Shown: positions 16,968-25,475 of the stretch, one piece after another
How positions within the stretch are numbered: position 1 is the stretch's first letter
Layout: the number at the start of each line of letters is the position of its first letter
Assembly: GCA_024636835.1 (NCBI GenBank)
Contig: JAGXGH010000078.1
Location: forward strand, 1 to 47,150
From: Verrucomicrobiales bacterium
GTDB taxonomy: Bacteria; Verrucomicrobiota; Verrucomicrobiia; Verrucomicrobiales; SLCJ01
Length of the DNA stretch: 47,150 nt
Direction of reading: 5' to 3'
Made by a program: the position numbers and the translations under genes
Notes under the pieces: model-generated
Databases searched by the model: none
Seen by the model: only the letters and a program-made list of their open reading frames with translations
What the model was told of the DNA's origin: nothing

Positions 16968-17729
16968 TTACTCGCTCAGCGCTTCGACGACGAGTTCGGC
17001 GGCTTTGGTCGCTGATGCTGGGTTTTGTCCGGTGACGACTCTGCCGTCGCGGATGGCGTTTTCTGTGAAGTTCGGTGCGGTCTTGACGGTGGCGCCGAGT
17101 TTTTCGAGTTCGGTTTGGAGGAGGAAGGGCACGGTGTCGGTGAGCTTCACAGCCGCCTCTTCTTTGTCGGTGAACACGGCGAGGTTTTTTCCTTTCACCA
17201 GCGGATCGCCAGTGGCGGGGTCTTTGATGCCGATCAGTGCGGCGGGTCCGTGGCAAACGCTACCAATCACTCCGCCGTTTTTGTAGACCAGTTCGGCGCT
17301 CTTTTGAAGGGCTTTGGAACTGGGAAAATCCCACATGGCACCGTGCCCGCCGGCAAAGAAAATGGCGACATCTTTGTCTGCTTCGAGTGGTTTGGTTTCG
17401 ATACCGTCGCGGCCGTTTTTGGTAGTGCCGAATTTCTCCCAGAATGCTTTGTTGGCTGGGTCGTCGAGCTTTTTGCTCTTTGGGTCGAGCGGTGCAAATC
17501 CGCCGAGCGGACTGGTGATGGTGACTGTGTATCCGGCATCGGTGAAGACCTTATAGGGGTGTGCGGCCTCGGAGAGGAAGAAGCCGGTGGCCTTATCGGT
17601 GTCTCCCAACTTTCCGTGGTTGGTTAGCACGATGGTGATGGTGCCTTTATCGTCCTCTGCACGAGAAATGGCAGGTGTGATTAGGGTGAGCAATGCTGCT
17701 GCGAGCGTGAGAAAATGTCTGCGGTTCAT
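16968..17729 (-). CDS. Exported DJ-1/PfpI (Hsp31-like) family protein
   Basis: 253 residues with an N-terminal MNRRHFLTLAAALLTLITPA signal that looks Tat- or Sec-type. The DJ-1/PfpI fold follows. TGFFLSEAAHPYKVF carries the conserved acidic residue Glu54, FFAGGHGAMWDF comes next, and the nucleophile elbow GSVCHGPAAL holds Cys159-His160. This subgroup (YDR533C/Hsp31-like) includes glutathione-independent glyoxalases and protein/chaperone-type deglycases; periplasmic export is less usual. Transcribed divergently from the SPFH pair. Enzyme family is secure, activity inferred. Confidence 0.88.
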   Translation of the reverse strand: MNRRHFLTLAAALLTLITPAISRAEDDKGTITIVLTNHGKLGDTDKATGFFLSEAAHPYKVFTDAGYTVTITSPLGGFAPLDPKSKKLDDPANKAFWEKFGTTKNGRDGIETKPLEADKDVAIFFAGGHGAMWDFPSSKALQKSAELVYKNGGVIGSVCHGPAALIGIKDPATGDPLVKGKNLAVFTDKEEAAVKLTDTVPFLLQTELEKLGATVKTAPNFTENAIRDGRVVTGQNPASATKAAELVVEALSE

Positions 17730-17867
17730 ATCCCTTCTCTACGCCTGCGACACGCGTGTGGTTGGGTCGCCCCAATTGGCGAACGAAATGCAGATCGTGG
17801 TTGACGGCTTGACTGGCTATCTTTACCAAGTGAAAGCAGAGGATTTTTGATTCGGATCCATACTGTC

Positions 17868-18866
17868 ATGAGTTTCATTATTTCATTCATAGTGGGAGTC
17901 GCCATTTACCTGGCGATCCGCTGTTTAATTACAGGATTCTACACGATTCGTCCCGATCAACGGGCGGTGATCACGTCCTTTGGTCGAGCCGTGAGGATGC
18001 CGGATGCAGGTGATAACTACAAGGATGAGCAGCTTTCCGAAGATGAACAGGAGCGATACAGATATCCAAAGGTGCGGGTTAAGGGCCCGGGTGGTCCGTA
18101 TTTCAAATGGCCGTGGCAGGTGGTGTACAAGGTGAGTGTTGCCACCGAGGCTGTGGATATCGTCTGGGATCCGACCAAGCAGCAAGAGACTATCGAAGCC
18201 GTCACAAAGGATAACCTCACCACAGGGGTCAATGGCCAACTGCGGTATCGGGTTTGTGAAAACAATTTGTATGCCTATTTGTTTGGCGTGAGAAGCCCGT
18301 TGGAGCATGTCATGGGCTATTTTGTCTCGGTGCTTCGCGAACGCATTGCCAATTTCGTCGATCCCAAGGGTCAGAGTCTGATCAGCGATGTGGATCTGGA
18401 GGGCGAGATGGGCGGGCCTGGAGGAGGTAGTGCGGTGGAGCTTTCCGAAGGGGTGTCCATCAATGATCTGCGGAAAAACCTGCCATTGTTGAATCAATAT
18501 ATGGAGGAGCAATGTCGTTCCACGGCTGGTCGCTATGGAGTGGAGTTGGACGCGGCGTTGATTACAGAAATTGATCCGCCTCAGGAGGTGGATCGCGCGC
18601 TTTCAGCGATTAATAGCACGCGCAACCAAGTAGCTGCAGACATCAGCACTGCACGGGCGGATGCCGAGCAACAGATCACCATGAGCCATCGTGCGGTGGA
18701 GATTGCCACCAACAACGCGCAGGCCGAGGTCGCGCCACTGCGCCAGTTGGCGGAGACCTTGGCGAAAGTGAAGGGCGAAGGTGGATCGAAAGCGTTGAAA
18801 GCCTATCTCCGGAATCTGCGCATTCCGTTGTTGAGCCGCACGCGTCGAATCATCCAAAACTCCTGA
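17868..18866 (+). CDS. SPFH/band-7 domain membrane protein (first of a pair)
   Basis: About 332 residues from the ATG at 17868; a TTG 21 bp upstream is less likely. One N-terminal membrane helix (FIISFIVGVAIYLAIRCLI) is followed by the band-7 domain beginning YTIRPDQRAVITSFGRAV. It continues with PGGPYFKWPWQVVYKVSV and a coiled-coil helix rich in Ala and Glu (DISTARADAEQQITMSHRAV). A Gly-rich insert (GGPGGGS) near residue 183 is unusual. SPFH proteins form membrane cages such as HflKC and stomatin that organise proteases and lipids. The partner gene starts 11 bp downstream, so the two probably form a hetero-oligomer as HflK and HflC do. Confidence 0.85.
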   Translation: MSFIISFIVGVAIYLAIRCLITGFYTIRPDQRAVITSFGRAVRMPDAGDNYKDEQLSEDEQERYRYPKVRVKGPGGPYFKWPWQVVYKVSVATEAVDIVWDPTKQQETIEAVTKDNLTTGVNGQLRYRVCENNLYAYLFGVRSPLEHVMGYFVSVLRERIANFVDPKGQSLISDVDLEGEMGGPGGGSAVELSEGVSINDLRKNLPLLNQYMEEQCRSTAGRYGVELDAALITEIDPPQEVDRALSAINSTRNQVAADISTARADAEQQITMSHRAVEIATNNAQAEVAPLRQLAETLAKVKGEGGSKALKAYLRNLRIPLLSRTRRIIQNS

Positions 18867-18877
18867 TTCTTAGTTAT

Positions 18878-19804
18878 ATGGATCCCCTACAAATCATCCT
18901 TGGATTGGTTTTCGGCTTTGTGGCTATTCCCGCATTGCTCAAGCTGTTTCGCGCATTTGCTCTCTTCACTGTCATTCAAGAATGTGAGGCGCAGGTGTTC
19001 ACACTGTTCGGTAAGGTTATCGGCACCTTGGACGAACCGGGTCTTGCCTTCCCGCTTTTCAAATTTGGTCCGCGAGCGATATTGATTCCGTTTTTCGGTA
19101 AGAAATATTCCGTCAACACGTCGATGCGTCAGCATTATCTGCGCAATCAGATGGTCAATTCCGAAGAGGGTACGCCGATGGGCGTTGGCATCTGGTATGA
19201 GATGCAGGTCAACAATCCGGCCGATTATCTTTTCATCAATACAAACCCGGAAGGTTCGCTTCAGGCGAATGTCGCCAGCTCCACCATTTCCGCACTGAGT
19301 AATCTGGAGATGGAGACGATGCTTGAAGACCGCCATAGCCTTAGCCGTAACGTGCGCGAGACAGTTTCGCCACTCTCCGAGAAATGGGGGTACAGACTTG
19401 GCTCGGTTTATATTCGGAAAGTGGCATTTACGGATAGCGCCATGGTCGAGAATATTACCGAAAAAGTGGTTAAGCGTCTCGTTCAGGTCACCAGCGCGAT
19501 GAAACAGGATGGCGAAAACCGCGTGGGGCTCATCAAGTCGGAGACAGCATTCAAGGTCAGTCAGAAAATGGCGGAGGCGGCGACCAAGCGCCCCGAGATT
19601 GTCGGTCAGACATTGAACGCGATCGGGCAAGAAGATGAGGAATTATTGGAGACAGTTTTGGATGTCATGGAGACAGAGAAATTGCTCGAATCCGGTGCCG
19701 AAGTCGACCTGCTGCCACAAAATGCGAATTGTCTGATTCAGCTGGGAGATACCGGAGGAGGATCTGTTTCGCACGGGCATCCGCCGGAGATTCCCCGTTC
19801 GTGA
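18878..19804 (+). CDS. SPFH/band-7 domain membrane protein (second of a pair)
   Basis: 308 residues. An N-terminal hydrophobic helix (IILGLVFGFVAIPALL) and FTVIQECEAQVFTLFGKVIG begin the band-7 domain, then DEPGLAFPLFKFGPRAIL. The middle has MGVGIWYEMQVNNPADYLF and the helical KWGYRLGSVYIRKVAFTD. The C-terminus is short and Gly/His-rich, not coiled-coil. It differs clearly from the first SPFH protein, so this is not a recent duplication. Same operon, 11-bp gap. An HflKC-like assembly is inference; no FtsH gene is adjacent. Confidence 0.85.
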   Translation: MDPLQIILGLVFGFVAIPALLKLFRAFALFTVIQECEAQVFTLFGKVIGTLDEPGLAFPLFKFGPRAILIPFFGKKYSVNTSMRQHYLRNQMVNSEEGTPMGVGIWYEMQVNNPADYLFINTNPEGSLQANVASSTISALSNLEMETMLEDRHSLSRNVRETVSPLSEKWGYRLGSVYIRKVAFTDSAMVENITEKVVKRLVQVTSAMKQDGENRVGLIKSETAFKVSQKMAEAATKRPEIVGQTLNAIGQEDEELLETVLDVMETEKLLESGAEVDLLPQNANCLIQLGDTGGGSVSHGHPPEIPRS

Positions 19805-19891
19805 TTCGTGGATAATGTTTAACTATCCCGTATAATGGGAGGTGGGACTCGTAAGTTTTTTTTGCGCTTCGCGCTGTGTCCGTCTTCCTGG

Positions 19892-20980
19892 CTATCGTGC
19901 GAAGAGAATACAGATCGGTGTCGGTGTGCTGACGGTATTTAATGGCTCACCGAGCCTACCGATTTCGGGGTCGATCGGCATCACACTGATGGTATTGGAT
20001 GCTTGGTGTCCGCAGAGCAGCCATTTTCCATCGGGTGAGATCTTAAAGTGTCTAGGCTGCACGCCGCCACATGGTGCGTGCTGGATGACGGTGAGTTTGC
20101 CGGTTTTCTGATTACGCTGGTAAACCGTGATTGAGTCATGACCGCGATTTGAGCTGTAAACAAATTTTCCGTTGGCTTGGACTTCTACTTCGGCAGTGGT
20201 GTTCTGACCGGTGAAGTCGTCGGGCAGGGTGGGTATGGTTTGAATGGACTCGTAGCTGTCGTCAGCTATTTGAACGGCGGTGATGGTGTTGTCGAGCTCG
20301 TTGATGATGTAAAGGTGCCGGTTGTCAGGAGCGAACGAGAGATGGCGCGGCCCGGCGCCCGGGGGGAGAACGATGGAGGGCAGCGCCTCGCCAAGCGTCG
20401 AGGTTTCTGAGTCGAAGGGATGGACAAAAACTTGATCGACTCCGAGGTCGGGGACGAGTAGCTGATTGTTCGCCGCATTAAAATAAACACCGTGCGCGTG
20501 GGGTGCGTTCTGGCGTTGTGGGTTGGTTCCCTTTCCAGATTGCTGAATGAGGCTAGTGGTTTTTGTCGGGACGCCGTTCTCATCGACGGCGATGGTGGAG
20601 TAACTGCCGCCACCGTAGTTGGCTACCGCGAGGGTGCGACCTGTGGCGTCGATGGCGATGTGGCACGCGCCTTTGCCGCCGGAGTCGAGTTCTTTGAGAA
20701 AGGTGAGGCCACCATCGTCAGCGATTTTGAATGCGGCGACGGTGCCTTCGGCACCTGATGCGTAGAGGACGGGCAGGGTGGGGTGCTGCGTCAAAAAACC
20801 GGGCTTTGGGTATTCTGCAGCGAGTTGGATATTGGTGATTTTGCCGGTGGTGGCATCGAACTCGGCGCGGTAAATCCCCTTACTTTCTGATTTTCCACCG
20901 GTGTTGGTTCCGATGTAAATGGTGTCGGCGATTGCCGGACTTAGGGCGGAGAGGATGGCGGCGGCGAGGAAAGTTTTCAT
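19892..20980 (-). CDS. Exported lactonase-family seven-bladed beta-propeller protein
   Basis: 362 residues from ATG 20980 (ATG 20989 also possible), opening with the signal peptide MKTFLAAAILSALSPAIA. The propeller begins TIYIGTNTGGKSESKGIYRA, and blade repeats include HIAIDATGRTLAVANYGGGS, APHAHGVYFN, GAGPRHLSFAPDNRHLYIIN and PRHFKISPDGKWLLCGHQAS. This is the 6-phosphogluconolactonase (Pgl/YbhE, Lactonase) family. An exported member is unlikely to act in the cytoplasmic pentose-phosphate pathway, so another lactone or a binding role is possible. It starts 26 bp after rsuA on the same strand. Confidence 0.85.
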   Translation of the reverse strand: MKTFLAAAILSALSPAIADTIYIGTNTGGKSESKGIYRAEFDATTGKITNIQLAAEYPKPGFLTQHPTLPVLYASGAEGTVAAFKIADDGGLTFLKELDSGGKGACHIAIDATGRTLAVANYGGGSYSTIAVDENGVPTKTTSLIQQSGKGTNPQRQNAPHAHGVYFNAANNQLLVPDLGVDQVFVHPFDSETSTLGEALPSIVLPPGAGPRHLSFAPDNRHLYIINELDNTITAVQIADDSYESIQTIPTLPDDFTGQNTTAEVEVQANGKFVYSSNRGHDSITVYQRNQKTGKLTVIQHAPCGGVQPRHFKISPDGKWLLCGHQASNTISVMPIDPEIGRLGEPLNTVSTPTPICILFAR

Positions 20981-21005
20981 TGTGGGCATGAGGTGTTGGT
21001 ATGTT

Positions 21006-21707
21006 TTACGTTTCTGCTTGTAGGTTGACCCAGTCAATTTCGTCTTCTCGGAGGTTTCTCCACTCGCCTTCGGGGATGTCTAGTGTGATGTTGCCGATGC
21101 GCTCTCGATGGAGGGCGGTGACGCGGTTTCCGACGGCGTGAAACATCCGCTTCACTTGATGGTATTTTCCCTCGTGGATGGTGAGTTTGGCGGTGGTGGC
21201 CGTGAGGATCTCCAACTCTGCCGAGCGTGTGGTGATGTCTTCGTAGGCAAAATACATCCCCGCGGCAAATTGCTCGATCACTTCTGGAGTGAGCGGATTT
21301 TCGACTTCGACGCGATAGACCTTTGGCACTTCTTTGTCTGGTTCCGTGAGTCGGCGCGACCACTTGCCGTCGTTGGTGACGACCATCAGGCCCGTGGTGG
21401 AAAGATCGAGCCTGCCGGCGAAATGCATACCATCCTGAAGTTCGGGTGGCAGTAGATCAAGGACTGTGGGGTGGGTGTGGTGACCGACTTCGCTGACGTA
21501 TCCAGCTGGTTTGTGAACCATGAGAAATCGCCGGTCGACCGCCTGCACAACCTTGCCATCGCACTCAACACGGGTGAACTCATCGACTTGTCGGAGGTGA
21601 TCGGTTTCAACGTAGCCGTCGACTGTCACCAAACCATCGGCCAGCACTCGGCGTGCCTCGCGCCGCCCGAGCTGGAGTTGGTGGTAAAGAAGTTTTTCGA
21701 GCTTCAT
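21006..21707 (-). CDS. rsuA: RsuA-family rRNA pseudouridine synthase
   Basis: 233 residues from ATG 21707 (MKLEKLLYHQLQLGRREARR), which places the S4 RNA-binding domain at the very N-terminus; the longer frame adds 17 residues without similarity. The catalytic motif is HFAGRLDLSTTGLMVVTND with the nucleophilic Asp in GRLD. The later motifs VYRVEVENPL, KLTIHEGKYHQVKRMFHAVG and ALHRERIG are typical of RsuA, which makes pseudouridine 516 in 16S rRNA. The related RluB, RluE and RluF act on 23S rRNA, so the exact target is probable rather than certain. The lactonase gene follows at 26 bp. Confidence 0.9.
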   Translation of the reverse strand: MKLEKLLYHQLQLGRREARRVLADGLVTVDGYVETDHLRQVDEFTRVECDGKVVQAVDRRFLMVHKPAGYVSEVGHHTHPTVLDLLPPELQDGMHFAGRLDLSTTGLMVVTNDGKWSRRLTEPDKEVPKVYRVEVENPLTPEVIEQFAAGMYFAYEDITTRSAELEILTATTAKLTIHEGKYHQVKRMFHAVGNRVTALHRERIGNITLDIPEGEWRNLREDEIDWVNLQAET

Positions 21708-21810
21708 GCTTGGGTGAAGGCGGTATAGAGAGACTATCGCGAATCGCATATAGGACAATTGATTTGGATGGGAGATTTACACGGCTAGCGAAGGTGGTAA
21801 TGATTTGGGG

Positions 21811-22800
21811 ATGAAAGCGGGTAGTTACGATGACTGTGTTCGAGCGGTGACGGCGTTAGCGCTGCCAGCTGATCGCTGTGTTGTCGTGGCGGTGTCTGGC
21901 GGTATGGACTCGATGGTGTTGATGCGGGCGGTGGTGGCGGGCTTGGGTGCCGAGCGAGTGGTGGTGGCGACATTCGATCACGGGTTGCGCGAGGGAAGCG
22001 CGGATGATGTGGAGTTTGTGAAGCGGGCTGCGACCGAGTTGGGCTGCGAACTCGAGGTGGGGGCGGCAGATGTTCATGCTGAAGCGGAGCGCGGTGGTGG
22101 CTCGGTCGAGGAGGTGGCACGCGCGGTGAGGTATCGTTTTTTCGCGGAGGTGGCTAAGCGGCGTGATGCGTGTGCGGTGTTGACGGCGCATCATGCGGAC
22201 GATCAGGCGGAGACGATTTTGTTTAACCTGGCGCGTGGCGGTGGGATGGATGCCTTGGCGGGAATGGCAATAACGACAAGCTTGCCCGGAGTAGATGGCG
22301 TTGAACTATTACGACCGTTTCTCCAGCTCCGGCGCGAGCAGTTACTAGCGGCGTCGAGCGAGGTGGGTGTGGAATTTCGCGAAGACCCGAGCAATATCTC
22401 ACCGGATTACACCAGAAACCGCATACGCCACGAGGTGTTGCCGCTTTTTAACGATGTGATGGTGAGGGATGTGACGGGCGCGCTGGTGCGCAATGCGGAG
22501 ATCGTTGCCGAGGAATCGGCGTGGATGGCTCGTTGCGCGGAAGAGGAGCTGGCGAAGGTCCGGTGTTCTGATCCGGCCGACGGGTTAGTTTTGGAGAAGC
22601 TCAGAATTCTCGCTCCAGCATTGCGTCGGCGGGTGGTGTTTACTTGGCTTAAGGCTACGGAAGTAGCGGATGTTTCGCGACGCAACGTGCTCGCGGTGGA
22701 TGAGGTTATCATGTCGAACGACAAGCCGGCGAAGGTGAATCTGAAGGGAGATTTATGTGCCAGAAGACGAGCCGGATTGTTGTTTTTGGCTTCTCAGTGA
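21811..22800 (+). CDS. tilS: tRNA(Ile)-lysidine synthase TilS
   Basis: 329 residues from ATG 21811; a TTG six bases upstream is less likely. TilS attaches lysine to C34 of tRNA-Ile(CAU) using ATP. The PP-loop is VVVAVSGGMDSMVL (SGGMDS at 29-34). Next come TFDHGLREGSADD, AHHADDQAETILFNLARGGG and the LLRPFLQLRREQLLAAS/FREDPSN block before DYTRNRIRHEVLPLF. It lacks the long C-terminal domains of E. coli TilS (432 residues), as many bacterial forms do. It is divergent from rsuA across a 103-bp gap. Codon use is GC-rich here. Confidence 0.95.
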   Translation: MKAGSYDDCVRAVTALALPADRCVVVAVSGGMDSMVLMRAVVAGLGAERVVVATFDHGLREGSADDVEFVKRAATELGCELEVGAADVHAEAERGGGSVEEVARAVRYRFFAEVAKRRDACAVLTAHHADDQAETILFNLARGGGMDALAGMAITTSLPGVDGVELLRPFLQLRREQLLAASSEVGVEFREDPSNISPDYTRNRIRHEVLPLFNDVMVRDVTGALVRNAEIVAEESAWMARCAEEELAKVRCSDPADGLVLEKLRILAPALRRRVVFTWLKATEVADVSRRNVLAVDEVIMSNDKPAKVNLKGDLCARRRAGLLFLASQ

Positions 22801-23125
22801 TACCAGTTGTAGAGTGAGATTGGTTGTATGGCGGCAGTGGATTTTCAGCCTGGCTAGGCGTGACGTGGGAGTGTGGCGAGCCACTCGACCGAGGAACAAC
22901 GACGCCAGGCGGAAAAGGCGCGCCGCTATACTTTTACCGCGAAGTCTGGATTTCCTACCCTCTCGCAAATCATTCAGCCAAGATCGGTCTGCAAGTGGTA
23001 GCAGTTCTCGCTGCAAGTGCTTGCGCTGGTGGAAATCCTCTCCTAGATTCCCGTCCCCGCTTCGCCAGCTAGGCTAGGCGGAATAGATTGAACGCACGTA
23101 TCTTGTGCCGAACGAATCATTTCTC
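22801..23125. other. Intergenic region upstream of tig
   Basis: The only frames here are Arg- and Ser-rich and lack protein-like composition. The sequence is GC-rich, with short inverted pieces such as GGCTAGGCGTGACG and AGCTAGGCTAGGCGG at its two ends. It must contain the tig promoter, but no clear -35/-10 pair stood out. Confidence 0.4.
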
Positions 23126-24460
23126 ATGAATATCCACGTAGATAAGAAAGCCAATTGCGAAGCCGACCTGCGAATCGAGGTGCCGGCCGATACCGTGAAG
23201 AGCAAACGCTCCGCGATCACGAACAAATACAGGACTCACGCGAAGCTTCCCGGCTTCCGCCCAGGCAAGGCCCCTGCTGCCGTTGTTGAGAAGAAATTCG
23301 GTAAGGAAATCGGCGAGGAATTGCACGACGAAATGGTCCGTGAAGCACTCAGCAAAGCCGTTGATGAGCACAAGCTCAATGTTCTCGGTGTGAAGTCGGT
23401 AACTGACGAGACCTTCCAAGACGATGGGAATTTCACCTTCACCGCTGTGGTGTCCTTGGAGCCTGAAATCGAGCTGCCTGAATACAAGGGGATCCATGTG
23501 AAAGCGCCTAAGGTCGAAGTGACCGACGAGCGCATTGAGAAAGAGCTTGAGTCGCTGCGTGAGCGTTTCGCCGATTACGAAGATGTCGAAGACCGTGGTC
23601 TCGCCATGGACGACATTGGTGTGTTGAGCTATTCCGCAACGATCGATGGCCAGCCTATTAAAGAAGTTGAGCCAAAAGTGACCGACTTTATCGCCGGTCG
23701 CGAAAGTCATTGGATAAAGATGGACGAAGAGTCCTTCCTTCCTGGTTTCTGTGGGCAATTGATCGACCTGAAGAAGGGCGAGAAGAACGAGAAGGTGGAG
23801 ATCACCATGCCAGAAGACTTCCCGCTCGAGAGCCTACGTGGTAAGGAAGTCATCTACTCCGTCGAGGTGATCGAGATCAAGGAGCAGAAGCTTCCCGAGG
23901 TGGACGATGAGTTTGCCAATAAACTGATGGAGGGCAAAACTCTCGCCGACATTAAGTCGATGATTAGTGAGAACTTGGAAGATCAGATGAAGCAGCAGCG
24001 CGAGAGCATGATTGTTGATCAAGTGATCGAGCACCTTGGCAAGTTGGTTGAAGTAGACCTTCCCGAGGAAGTCGTCGCTCGTGAGACTCAGCGTCGAGTG
24101 GACGAAATGGTGCGTCGCGGTCAGTCGCAAGGAATGGAGGCTGATGCCATCGAGTCGCAGCAGCAGGAGATTTTTGCAGCAGCTGAAGCACAGGCGAAGG
24201 CCGGTGTGAAATCCTCGTTCATTCTGGAGAAGATTGCGGCGGCTGAGAAGATCGAAGCCACCGATGACGAGCTTTTCGCCCAGATCGCCCAACAGGCGCA
24301 GCAGGAGGGCACGCCCATTAAAAAGTTTGTTAAGCAGGTGCAGAAAGAAGGCCGTATCGGTTCTCTGAAGCACCAGATTCAAATCGGTAAAGTCATCGAC
24401 TTCCTCAAAGAAAACGTGGTGATCGAAGAAGTAGAAGCCGATGAAACAGCGGGTGCGTAA
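23126..24460 (+). CDS. tig: Trigger factor
   Basis: 444 residues from ATG 23126 (MNIHVDKKANCEADLRIEV); an upstream GTG is less likely. The ribosome-binding domain holds the signature AKLPGFRPGKAPAAVVEKKF. The FKBP-type peptidyl-prolyl isomerase domain spans about 155-240 (DDIGVLSYSATIDG, FIAGRE, FLPGFCGQLIDLKKGEK). The long helical C-terminal chaperone domain ends in GRIGSLKHQIQIGKVIDFL. It binds nascent chains at the ribosome exit. It precedes clpP and clpX, the classical bacterial tig-clpP-clpX order, with 157 bp before clpP. Confidence 0.97.
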   Translation: MNIHVDKKANCEADLRIEVPADTVKSKRSAITNKYRTHAKLPGFRPGKAPAAVVEKKFGKEIGEELHDEMVREALSKAVDEHKLNVLGVKSVTDETFQDDGNFTFTAVVSLEPEIELPEYKGIHVKAPKVEVTDERIEKELESLRERFADYEDVEDRGLAMDDIGVLSYSATIDGQPIKEVEPKVTDFIAGRESHWIKMDEESFLPGFCGQLIDLKKGEKNEKVEITMPEDFPLESLRGKEVIYSVEVIEIKEQKLPEVDDEFANKLMEGKTLADIKSMISENLEDQMKQQRESMIVDQVIEHLGKLVEVDLPEEVVARETQRRVDEMVRRGQSQGMEADAIESQQQEIFAAAEAQAKAGVKSSFILEKIAAAEKIEATDDELFAQIAQQAQQEGTPIKKFVKQVQKEGRIGSLKHQIQIGKVIDFLKENVVIEEVEADETAGA

Positions 24461-24601
24461 TGCCTCACAAGCTCGATAGGATAGCGAATGTCCTTGAAGA
24501 GAATACCCATGCGAATCAAAGATAATTCAACGAAAACCCTTCGGTCGAGCGTCTCTTTAGTAGGCGCCTGCCGATCGGCGTCCATCATCTTTTCTTAATA
24601 C

Positions 24602-24610
24602 TGTTATACT
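24602..24610 (+). promoter_or_regulatory. Candidate extended -10 promoter just before clpP
   Basis: TGTTATACT is an extended -10 (TGn-TATACT) whose start site would fall within a base or two of the ATG at 24618, implying a nearly leaderless transcript. No good -35 was seen at the right distance. Confidence 0.35.
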
Positions 24611-24617
24611 CGAATCC

Positions 24618-25322
24618 ATGTCTGATCTATCTATGCAATCTTCCTCCGAAACTGGTTCCCTTCTTCTTCCACCTCATCTTCGTCACGTCGGCAGCCGCGC
24701 TGCTGAAGTTCAAGGGGTGAGCGTTATTGAAAAAGAGGGTGGCAGTCTGATTCAATTCGACCTTCTTTCCCGCCTTCTTAAGGACCGCATCATATTCATT
24801 GGTGAGGCAATCAGCGATCCATTGGCGAACTACGTCATCGCTCAGATGCTCTACCTTCAGATGCAGGATCCGTCGAAGGATATCAGTATCTATATCAACT
24901 CACCAGGTGGTTCTGTCACCGCTGGTTTGGCCATCTACGATACCATGCAGTTCGTCACTTGTGACGTGAATACCTACTGTATGGGTATGGCGGCAAGTAT
25001 GGGCTCCGTGCTACTGACTGCGGGAACCAAGGGTAAGCGTTACGCGCTGCCGAACTCCCACATCATGATTCACCAAGTCTCTGGCGGCGCTCAAGGCACC
25101 GCGTCAGACGTTGAGCGCACCGTGGAGTTCATGTATTCCTTGAAGAAGCGGCTCAATAAGATCCTCGCCGAACATACAGGGAAGACTGTCGAAGAGATCC
25201 AGAACGACTCCGACCGTGATAACTACATGACTGCTGAACAGGGCGCTGCCTACGGCTTGGTCGACCGTGTGCTCGAAAGCCGTAAAGAAATCGCCCCTGA
25301 CGAGGGTAAAAAATCGAAATAA
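24618..25322 (+). CDS. clpP: ATP-dependent Clp protease proteolytic subunit ClpP
   Basis: 234 residues, longer than E. coli ClpP because of a roughly 30-residue N-terminal extension that may be a propeptide. Catalytic triad: Ser127 (GMAASMGS), His152 (HIMIHQ) and Asp201 (DSDRDNYM). INSPGGSVTAGLAIYDTMQF is the substrate-binding region. ClpP forms the degradation chamber used by ClpX and ClpA. It is followed after 153 bp by clpX and preceded by tig, so the three act in folding and quality control. Confidence 0.97.
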   Translation: MSDLSMQSSSETGSLLLPPHLRHVGSRAAEVQGVSVIEKEGGSLIQFDLLSRLLKDRIIFIGEAISDPLANYVIAQMLYLQMQDPSKDISIYINSPGGSVTAGLAIYDTMQFVTCDVNTYCMGMAASMGSVLLTAGTKGKRYALPNSHIMIHQVSGGAQGTASDVERTVEFMYSLKKRLNKILAEHTGKTVEEIQNDSDRDNYMTAEQGAAYGLVDRVLESRKEIAPDEGKKSK

Positions 25323-25475
25323 ATCCTGAGCTTGTGCGCTCTTATCGCGCATTGCTTTATCAAATACCCGTCGATGCCGGTGGCAGGCTGGGTGCCCTGT
25401 TCTGGGCGACTCAGCGCGCGGCCTTGGCGGATATCAATCCCCCCCAATACCACCTTTTTCGAAAGGAAAACTATT

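Noticed and set aside
18887..19630. 247-residue minus-strand open frame
   Set aside because: Antisense shadow of the second SPFH gene, His/Arg/Asn-rich with no recognisable fold.
22757..23077. 106-residue frame after tilS
   Set aside because: Starts inside tilS and is Arg/Ser/Trp-rich without conserved pattern.
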